From Mixophyes australis (Eukaryota > Chordata > Amphibia > Anura > Limnodynastidae), in assembly GCA_036250195.1 (NCBI GenBank), contig JAVHZZ010000074.1:62001-126000 (forward strand): a stretch of DNA of 64,000 nucleotides, in the 5' to 3' direction. Within the stretch, counting starts at the first letter, position 1; every line of letters starts with the position of its first letter. The position numbers and the translations under genes were made by a program. Shown piece by piece: positions 50,463-61,739 of the stretch. The notes beneath the pieces were generated by a model. It did no database searches and had not been told where the DNA came from. It saw nothing but the letters and a program-made list of their open reading frames with translations.

Positions 50463-53400
50463 TTTACATAATTCTTGTTTCTCATGACATTTCTAACATT
50501 GCCCACAATTATCAACTTTCTAAGTCTTTCTGAGCAAGAGAAATCGCAAAAGATAGTCATTTCTTCATTGCCGTCCAAAAACAAGGCTTTTTTACACTCC
50601 TGTCTCCCTTTGTCTTGGAAACAATGACTTACATCAATCCTTTTACATAATTCTTGTTTCTCATGACATTTCTAACATTGCCCACAATTATCAACTTTCT
50701 AAGTCTTTCTGAGCAAGAGAAATCGCAAAAGATAGTCATTTCTTCATTGCCGTCCAAAAACAATGCTTTTTTACACTCCTGTCTCCCTTTCTCTTGGAAA
50801 CAATGACTTACATCAATCCTTTTACATAATTCTTGTTTCTCATGACATTTCTAACATTGCCCACAATTATCAACTTTCTAAGTCTTTCTGAGCAAGAGAA
50901 ATCGCAAAAGATAGTCATTTCTTCATTGCCGTCCAAAAACAAGGCTTTTTTACACTCCTGTCTCCCTTTCTCTTGGAAACAATGACTAACATCAATCCTT
51001 TTACATAATTCTTGTTTCTCATGACATTTCTAACATTGCCCACAATTATCAACTTTCTAAGTCTTTCTGATCAAGAAAAATCGCAAAACATAGTCATTTC
51101 TTCATTGCCGTCCAAAAACAACACTTTTTTACACTCCTGTCTCCCTTTCTCTTGGAAACAATGACTAACATCAATCCTTTTACATAATTCTTGTTTCTCA
51201 TGACATTTCTAACATTGCCCACAATTATCAACTTTCTAAGTCTTTCTGAGCAAGAGAAATCGCAAAAGATAGTCATTTCTTCATTGCCGTCCAAAAACAA
51301 CGCTTTTTTACACTCCTGTCTCCCTTTCTCTTGGAAACAATGACTTACATCAATCCTTTTACATAATTCTTGTTTCTCATGACATTTCTAACATTGCCCA
51401 CAATTATCAACTTTCTAAGTCTTTCTGAGCAAGAGAAATCGCAAAAGACAGTCATTTCTTCATTGCCGTCCAAAAACAACGCTTTTTTACACTCCTGTCT
51501 CCCTTTCTCTTGGAAACAATGACTTACATCAATCCTTTTACATAATTCTTCTTTCTCATGACATTTCTAACATTGCCCACAATTATCAACTTTCTAAGTC
51601 TTTCTGAGCAAGAGAAATCGCAAAAGATAGTCATTTCTTCATTGCCGTCCAAAAACAAGGCTTTTTTACACTCCTGTCTCCCTTTCTCTTGGAAACAATG
51701 ACTAACATCAATCCTTTTACATAATTCTTGTTTCTCATGACATTTCTAACATTACCCACAATTATCAACTTTCTAAGTCTTTCTGAGCAAGAGAAATCGC
51801 AAAAGACAGTCATTTCTTCATTGCCGTCCAAAAACAACGCTTTTTTACACTCCTGTCTCCCTTTCTCTTGGAAACAATGACTAACATCAATCCTTTTACA
51901 TAATTCTTGTTTCTCATGACATTTCTAACATTGCCCACAATTATCAACTTTCTAAGTCTTTCTGAGCAAGAGAAATCGCAAAAGATAGTCATTTCTTCAT
52001 TGCCGTCCAAAAACAAGGCTTTTTTACACTCCTGTCTCCCTTTGTCTTGGAAACAATGACTTACATCAATCCTTTTACATAATTCTTGTTTCTCATGACA
52101 TTTCTAACATTGCCCACAATTATCAACTTTCTAAGTCTTTCTGAGCAAGAGAAATCGCAAAAGATAGTCATTTCTTCATTGCCGTCCAAAAACAAGGCTT
52201 TTTTACACTCCTGTCTCCCTTTCTCTTGGAAACAATGACTAACATCAATCCTTTTACATAATTCTTGTTTCTCATGACATTTCTAACATTGCCCACAATT
52301 ATCAACTTTCTAAGTCTTTCTGATCAAGAAAAATCGCAAAACATAGTCATTTCTTCATTGCCGTCCAAAAACAACGCTTTTTTACACTCCTGTCTCCCTT
52401 TCTCTTGGAAACAATGACTAACATCAATCCTTTTAGATAATTCTTGTTTCTCATGACATTTCTAACATTGCCCACAATTATCAACTTTCTAAGTCTTTCT
52501 GAGCAAGAGAAATCGCAAAAGATAGTCATTTCTTCATTGCCGTCCAAAAACAATGCTTTTTTACACTCCTGTCTCCCTTTCTCTTGGAAACAATGACTTA
52601 CATCAATCCTTTTACATAATTCTTGTTTCTCATGACATTTCTAACATTGCCCACAATTATCAACTTTCTAAGTCTTTCTGAGCAAGAGAAATCGCAAAAG
52701 ATAGTCATTTCTTCATTGCCGTCCAAAAACAATGCTTTTTTACACTCCTGTCTCCCTTTCTCTTGGAAACAATGACTTACATCAATCCTTTTACATAATT
52801 CTTGTTTCTCATGACATTTCTAACATTGCCCACAATTATCAACTTTCTAAGTCTTTCTGAGCAAGAGAAATCGCAAAAGATAGTCATTTCTTCATTGCCG
52901 TCCAAAAACAAAGCTTTTTTACACTCCTGTCTCCCTTTCTCTTGGAAACAATGACTTACATCAATCCTTTTACATAATTCTTGTTTCTCATGACATTTCT
53001 AACATTGCCCACAATTATCAACTTTCTAAGTCTTTCTGAGCAAGAGAAATCGCAAAAGATAGTCATTTCTTCATTGCCGTCCAAAAACAAGGCTTTTTTA
53101 CACTCCTGTCTCCCTTTCTCTTGGAAACAATGACTAACATCAATCCTTTTACATAATTCTTGTTTCTCATGACATTTCTAACATTACCCACAATTATCAA
53201 CTTTCTAAGTCTTTCTGAGCAAGAGAAATCGCAAAAGACAGTCATTTCTTCATTGCCGTCCAAAAACAACGCTTTTTTACACTCCTGTCTCCCTTTCTCT
53301 TGGAAACAATGACTAACATCAATCCTTTTACATAATTCTTGTTTCTCATGACATTTCTAACATTGCCCACAATTATCAACTTTCTAAGTCTTTCTGAGCA

Positions 53401-56400
53401 AGAGAAATCGCAAAAGATAGTCATTTCTTCATTGCCGTCCAAAAACAAGGCTTTTTTACACTCCTGTCTCCCTTTGTCTTGGAAACAATGACTTACATCA
53501 ATCCTTTTACATAATTCTTGTTTCTCATGACATTTCTAACATTGCCCACAATTATCAACTTTCTAAGTCTTTCTGAGCAAGAGAAATCGCAAAAGATAGT
53601 CATTTCTTCATTGCCGTCCAAAAACAATGCTTTTTTACACTCCTGTCTCCCTTTCTCTTGGAAACAATGACTTACATCAATCCTTTTACATAATTCTTGT
53701 TTCTCATGACATTTCTAACATTGCCCACAATTATCAACTTTCTAAGTCTTTCTGAGCAAGAGAAATCGCAAAAGATAGTCATTTCTTCATTGCCGTCCAA
53801 AAACAAGGCTTTTTTACACTCCTGTCTCCCTTTCTCTTGGAAACAATGACTAACATCAATCCTTTTACATAATTCTTGTTTCTCATGACATTTCTAACAT
53901 TGCCCACAATTATCAACTTTCTAAGTCTTTCTGATCAAGAAAAATCGCAAAACATAGTCATTTCTTCATTGCCGTCCAAAAACAACGCTTTTTTACACTC
54001 ATGTCTCCCTTTCTCTTGGAAACAATGACTAACATCAATCCTTTTACATAATTCTTGTTTCTCATGACATTTCTAACATTGCCCACAATTATCAACTTTC
54101 TAAGTCTTTCTGAGCAAGAGAAATCGCAAAAGATAGTCATTTCTTCATTGCCGTCCAAAAACAACGCTTTTTTACACTCCTGTCTCCCTTTCTCTTGGAA
54201 ACAATGACTTACATCAATCCTTTTACATAATTCTTGTTTCTCATGACATTTCTAACATTGCCCACAATTATCAACTTTCTAAGTCTTTCTGAGTAAGAGA
54301 AATCGCAAAAGACAGTCATTTCTTCATTGCCGTCCAAAAACAACGCTTTTTTACACTCCTGTCTCCCTTTCTCTTGGAAACAATGACTTACATCAATCCT
54401 TTTACATAATTCTTGTTTCTCATGACATTTCTAACATTGCCCACAATTATCAACTTTCTAAGTCTTTCTGAGCAAGAGAAATCGCAAAAGATAGTCATTT
54501 CTTCATTGCCGTCCAAAAACAAGGCTTTTTTACACTCCTGTCTCCCTTTCTCTTGGAAACAATGACTAACATCAATCCTTTTACATAATTCTTGTTTCTC
54601 ATGACATTTCTAACATTACCCACAATTATCAACTTTCTAAGTCTTTCTGAGCAAGAGAAATCGCAAAAGTCAGTCATTTCTTCATTGCCGTCCAAAAACA
54701 ACGCTTTTTTACACTCCTGTCTCCCTTTCTCTTGGAAACAATGACTAACATCAATCCTTTTACATAATTCTTGTTTCTCATGACATTTCTAACATTGCCC
54801 ACAATTATCAACTTTCTAAGTCTTTCTGAGCAAGAGAAATCGCAAAAGATAGTCATTTCTTCATTGCCGTCCAAAAACAAGGCTTTTTTACACTCCTGTC
54901 TCCCTTTGTCTTGGAAACAATGACTTACATCAATCCTTTTACATAATTCTTGTTTCTCATGACATTTCTAACATTGCCCACAATTATCAACTTTCTAAGT
55001 CTTTCTGAGCAAGAGAAATCGCAAAAGATAGTCATTTCTTCATTGCCGTCCAAAAACAATGCTTTTTTACACTCCTGTCTCCCTTTCTCTTGGAAACAAT
55101 GACTTACATCAATCCTTTTACATAATTCTTGTTTCTCATGACATTTCTAACATTGCCCACAATTATCAACTTTCTAAGTCTTTCTGAGCAAGAGAAATCG
55201 CAAAAGATAGTCATTTCTTCATTGCCGTCCAAAAACAATGCTTTTTTACACTCCTGTCTCCCTTTCTCTTGGAAACAATGACTTACATCAATCCTTTTAC
55301 ATAATTCTTGTTTCTCATGACATTTCTAACATTGCCCACAATTATCAACTTTCTAAGTCTTTCTGAGCAAGAGAAATCGCAAAAGATAGTCATTTCTTCA
55401 TTGCCGTCCAAAAACAAGGCTTTTTTACACTCCTGTCTCCCTTTCTCTTGGAAACAATGACTAACATCAATCCTTTTACATAATTCTTGTTTCTCATGAC
55501 ATTTCTAACATTGCCCACAATTATCAACTTTCTAAGTCTTTCTGATCAAGAAAAATCGCAAAATATAGTCATTTCTTCATTGCCGTCCAAAAACAACGCT
55601 TTTTTACACTCCTGTCTCCCTTTCTCTTGGAAACAATGACTAACATCAATCCTTTTACATAATTCTTGTTTCTCATGACATTTCTAACATTGCCCACAAT
55701 TATCAACTTTCTAAGTCTTTCTGAGCAAGAGAAATCGCAAAAGATAGTCATTTCTTCATTGCCGTCCAAAAACAAGGCTTTTTTACACTCCTGTCTCCCT
55801 TTGTCTTGGAAACAATGACTTACATCAATCCTTTTACATAATTCTTGTTTCTCATGACATTTCTAACATTGCCCACAATTATCAACTTTCTAAGTCTTTC
55901 TGAGCAAGAGAAATCGCAAAAGATAGTCATTTCTTCATTGCCGTCCAAAAACAATGCTTTTTTACACTCCTGTCTCCCTTTCTCTTGGAAACAATGACTT
56001 ACATCAATCCTTTTACATAATTCTTGTTTCTCATGACATTTCTAACATTGCCCACAATTATCAACTTTCTAAGTCTTTCTGAGCAAGAGAAATCGCAAAA
56101 GATAGTCATTTCTTCATTGCCGTCCAAAAACAAGGCTTTTTTACACTCCTGTCTCCCTTTCTCTTGGAAACAATGACTAACATCAATCCTTTTACATAAT
56201 TCTTGTTTCTCATGACATTTCTAACATTGCCCACAATTATCAACTTTCTAAGTCTTTCTGATCAAGAAAAATCGCAAAACATAGTCATTTCTTCATTGCC
56301 GTCCAAAAACAACGCTTTTTTACACTCCTGTCTCCCTTTCTCTTGGAAACAATGACTAACATCAATCCTTTTACATAATTCTTGTTTCTCATGACATTTC

Positions 56401-58338
56401 TAACATTGCCCACAATTATCAACTTTCTAAGTCTTTCTGAGCAAGAGAAATCGCAAAAGATAGTCATTTCTTCATTGCCGTCCAAAAACAACGCTTTTTT
56501 ACACTCCTGTCTCCCTTTCTCTTGGAAACAATGACTTACATCAATCCTTTTACATAATTCTTGTTTCTCATGACATTTCTAACATTGCCCACAATTATCA
56601 ACTTTCTAAGTCTTTCTGAGCAAGAGAAATCGCAAAAGACAGTCATTTCTTCATTGCCGTCCAAAAACAACGCTTTTTTACACTCCTGTCTCCCTTTCTC
56701 TTGGAAACAATGACTTACATCAATCCTTTTACATAATTCTTGTTTCTCATGACATTTCTAACATTGCCCACAATTATCAACTTTCTAAGTCTTTCTGAGC
56801 AAGAGAAATCGCAAAAGATAGTCATTTCTTCATTGCCGTCCAAAAACAATGCTTTTTTACACTCCTGTCTCCCTTTCTCTTGGAAACAATGACTTACATC
56901 AATCCTTTTACATAATTCTTGTTTCTCATGACATTTCTAACATTGCCCACAATTATCAACTTTCTAAGTCTTTCTGAGCAAGAGAAATCGCAAAAGATAG
57001 TCATTTCTTCATTGCCGTCCAAAAACAATGCTTTTTTACACTCCTGTCTCCCTTTCTCTTGGAAACAATGACTTACATCAATCCTTTTACATAATTCTTG
57101 TTTCTCATGACATTTCTAACATTGCCCACAATTATCAACTTTCTAAGTCTTTCTGAGCAAGAGAAATCGCAAAAGATAGTCATTTCTTCATTGCCGTCCA
57201 AAAACAAGGCTTTTTTACACTCCTGTCTCCCTTTCTCTTGGAAACAATGACTAACATCAATCCTTTTACATAATTCTTGTTTCTCATGACATTTCTAACA
57301 TTGCCCACAATTATCAACTTTCTAAGTCTTTCTGATCAAGAAAAATCGCAAAACATAGTCATTTCTTCATTGCCGTCCAAAAACAAGGCTTTTTTACACT
57401 CCTGTCTCCCTTTCTCTTGGAAACAATGACTAACATCAATCCTTTTACATAATTCTTGTTTCTCATGACATTTCTAACATTACCCACAATTATCAACTTT
57501 CTAAGTCTTTCTGAGCAAGAGAAATCGCAAAAGACAGTCATTTCTTCATTGCCGTCCAAAAACAACGCTTTTTTACACTCCTGTCTCCCTTTCTCTTGGA
57601 AACAATGACTAACATCAATCCTTTTACATAATTCTTGTTTCTCATGACATTTCTAACATTGCCCACAATTATCAACTTTCTAAGTCTTTCTGAGCAAGAG
57701 AAATCGCAAAAGATAGTCATTTCTTCATTGCCGTCCAAAAACAAGGCTTTTTTACACTCCTGTCTCCCTTTGTCTTGGAAACAATGACTTACATCAATCC
57801 TTTTACATAATTCTTGTTTCTCATGACATTTCTAACATTGCCCACAATTATCAACTTTCTAAGTCTTTCTGAGCAAGAGAAATCGCAAAAGATAGTCATT
57901 TCTTCATTGCCGTCCAAAAACAATGCTTTTTTACACTCCTGTCTCCCTTTCTCTTGGAAACAATGACTTACATCAATCCTTTTACATAATTCTTGTTTCT
58001 CATGACATTTCTAACATTGCCCACAATTATCAACTTTCTAAGTCTTTCTGAGCAAGAGAAATCGCAAAAGATAGTCATTTCTTCATTGCCGTCCAAAAAC
58101 AAGGCTTTTTTACACTCCTGTCTCCCTTTCTCTTGGAAACAATGACTAACATCAATCCTTTTACATAATTCTTGTTTCTCATGACATTTCTAACATTGCC
58201 CACAATTATCAACTTTCTAAGTCTTTCTGATCAAGAAAAATCGCAAAACATAGTCATTTCTTCATTGCCGTCCAAAAACAACGCTTTTTTACACTCCTGT
58301 CTCCCTTTCTCTTGGAAACAATGACTAACATCAATCCT

Positions 58339-60645
58339 TTTACATAATTCTTGTTTCTCATGACATTTCTAACATTGCCCACAATTATCAACTTTCTAAG
58401 TCTTTCTGAGCAAGAGAAATCGCAAAAGATAGTCATTTCTTCATTGCCGTCCAAAAACAACGCTTTTTTACACTCCTGTCTCCCTTTCTCTTGGAAACAA
58501 TGACTTACATCAATCCTTTTACATAATTCTTGTTTCTCATGACATTTCTAACATTGCCCACAATTATCAACTTTCTAAGTCTTTCTGAGCAAGAGAAATC
58601 GCAAAAGATAGTCATTTCTTCATTGCCGTCCAAAAACAATGCTTTTTTACACTCCTGTCTCCCTTTCTCTTGGAAACAATGACTTACATCAATCCTTTTA
58701 CATAATTCTTGTTTCTCATGACATTTCTAACATTGCCCACAATTATCAACTTTCTAAGTCTTTCTGAGCAAGAGAAATCGCAAAAGATAGTCATTTCTTC
58801 ATTGCCGTCCAAAAACAAGGCTTTTTTACACTCCTGTCTCCCTTTCTCTTGGAAACAATGACTTACATCAATCCTTTTACATAATTCTTGTTTCTCATGA
58901 CATTTCTAACATTGCCCACAATTATCAACTTTCTAAGTCTTTCTGAGCAAGAGAAATCGCAAAAGATAGTCATTTCTTCATTGCCGTCCAAAAACAAGGC
59001 TGTTTTACACTCCTGTCTCCCTTTCTCTTGGAAACAATGACTAACATCAATCCTTTTACATAATTCTTGTTTCTCATGACATTTCTAACATTACCCACAA
59101 TTATCAACTTTCTAAGTCTTTCTGAGCAAGAGAAATCGCAAAAGACAGTCATTTCTTCATTGCCGTCCAAAAACAACGCTTTTTTACACTCCTGTCTCCC
59201 TTTCTCTTGGAAACAATGACTAACATCAATCCTTTTACATAATTCTTGTTTCTCATGACATTTCTAACATTGCCCACAATTATCAACTTTCTAAGTCTTT
59301 CTGAGCAAGAGAAATCGCAAAAGATAGTCATTTCTTCATTGCCGTCCAAAAACAAGGCTTTTTTACACTCCTGTCTCCCTTTGTCTTGGAAACAATGACT
59401 TACATCAATCCTTTTACATAATTCTTGTTTCTCATGACATTTCTAACATTGCCCACAATTATCAACTTTCTAAGTCTTTCTGAGCAAGAGAAATCGCAAA
59501 AGATAGTCATTTCTTCATTGCCGTCCAAAAACAATGCTTTTTTACACTCCTGTCTCCCTTTCTCTTGGAAACAATGACTTACATCAATCCTTTTACATAA
59601 TTCTTGTTTCTCATGACATTTCTAACATTGCCCACAATTATCAACTTTCTAAGTCTTTCTGAGCAAGAGAAATCGCAAAAGATAATCATTTCTTCATTGC
59701 CGTCCAAAAACAAGGCTTTTTTACACTCCTGTCTCCCTTTCTCTTGGAAACAATGACTAACATCAATCCTTTTACATAATTCTTGTTTCTCATGACATTT
59801 CTAACATTGCCCACAATTATCAACTTTCTAAGTCTTTCTGATCAAGAAAAATCGCAAAACATAGTCATTTCTTCATTGCCATCCAAAAACAACGCTTTTT
59901 TACACTCCTGTCTCCCTTTCTCTTGGAAACAATGACTAACATCAATCCTTTTACATAATTCTTGTTTCTCATGACATTTCTAACATTGCCCACAATTATC
60001 AACTTTCTAAGTCTTTCTGAGCAAGAGAAATCGCAAAAGATAGTCATTTCTTCATTGCCGTCCAAAAACAACGCTTTTTTACACTCCTGTCTCCCTTTCT
60101 CTTGGAAACAATGACTTACATCAATCCTTTTACATAATTCTTGTTTCTCATGACATTTCTAACATTGCCCACAATTATCAACTTTCTAAGTCTTTCTGAG
60201 CAAGAGAAATCGCAAAAGACAGTCATTTCTTCATTGCCGTCCATAAACAACGCTTTTTTACACTCCTGTCTCCCTTTCTCTTGGAAACAATGACTTACAT
60301 CAATCCTTTTACATAATTCTTGTTTCTCATGACATTTCTAACATTGCCCACAATTATCAACTTTCTAAGTCTTTCTGAGCAAGAGAAATCGCAAAAGATA
60401 GTCATTTCTTCATTGCCGTCCAAAAACAACGCTTTTTTACACTCCTGTCTCCCTTTCTCTTGGAAACAATGACTAACATCAATCCTTTTACATAATTCTT
60501 GTTTCTCATGACATTTCTAACATTGCCCACAATTATCAACTTTCTAAGTCTTTCTGAGCAAGAGAAATCGCAAAAGATAGTCATTTCTTCATTGCCGTCC
60601 AAAAACAAGGCTTTTTTACACTCCTGTCTCCCTTTGTCTTGGAAA
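58339..60645. repeat. Long-range duplicated segment D, copy 2
   Basis: Matches 37949-40241 in marker order, including the rare GGCTGTTTT at 59001. It overlaps the first 15-monomer HOR unit, most of which is copied again from 61740. Private change: GATAATCATTTC near 59683. Confidence 0.85.
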
Positions 60646-61739
60646 CAATGACTTACATCAATCCTTTTACATAATTCTTGTTTCTCATGACATTTCTAAC
60701 ATTGCCCACAATGATCAACTTTCTAAGTGTTTCTGAGCAAGAGAAATCGCAAAAGATAGTCATTTCTTCATTGCCGTCCAAAAACAACGCTTTTTTACAC
60801 TCCTGTCTCCCTTTCTCTTGGAAACAATGACTTACATCAATCCTTTTACATAATTCTTGTTTCTCATGACATTTCTAACATTGCCCACAATTATCAACTT
60901 TCTAAGTCTTTCTGAGCAAGAGAAATCGCAAAAGATAGTCATTTCTTCATTGCCGTCCAAAAACAAGGCTTTTTTACACTCCTGTCTCCCTTTCTCTTGG
61001 AAACAATGACTAACATCAATCCTTTTACATAATTCTTGTTTCTCATGACATTTCTAACATTGCCCACAATTATCAACTTTCTAAGTCTTTCTGATCAAGA
61101 AAAATCGCAAAACATAGTCATTTCTTCATTGCCGTCCAAAAACAACGCTTTTTTACACTCATGTCTCCCTTTCTCTTGGAAACAATGACTAACATCAATC
61201 CTTTTACATAATTCTTGTTTCTCATGACATTTCTAACATTGCCCACAATTATCAACTTTCTAAGTCTTTCTGAGCAAGAGAAATCGCAAAAGATAGTCAT
61301 TTCTTCATTGCCGTCCAAAAACAACGCTTTTTTACACTCCTGTCTCCCTTTCTCTTGGAAACAATGACTTACATCAATCCTTTTACATAATTCTTGTTTC
61401 TCATGACATTTCTAACATTGCCCACAATTATCAACTTTCTAAGTCTTTCTGAGCAAGAGAAATCGCAAAAGACAGTCATTTCTTCATTGCCGTCCAAAAA
61501 CAACGCTTTTTTACACTCCTGTCTCCCTTTCTCTTGGAAACAATGACTTACATCAATCCTTTTACATAATTCTTGTTTCTCATGACATTTCTAACATTGC
61601 CCACAATTATCAACTTTCTAAGTCTTTCTGAGCAAGAGAAATCGCAAAAGATAGTCATTTCTTCATTGCCGTCCAAAAACAAGGCTTTTTTACACTCCTG
61701 TCTCCCTTTCTCTTGGAAACAATGACTAACATCAATCCT
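59055..61739. repeat. 15-monomer HOR unit (2685 bp), copy 1
   Basis: The markers TTACCC (59091), GCCATCC (59878), CCATAAAC (60241), CCTTTGTC (59380, 60633), ACAATGATC with AGTGTTTCTG (near 60710), and CACTCATG (near 61158) all repeat 2685 bp later. Confidence 0.92.
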
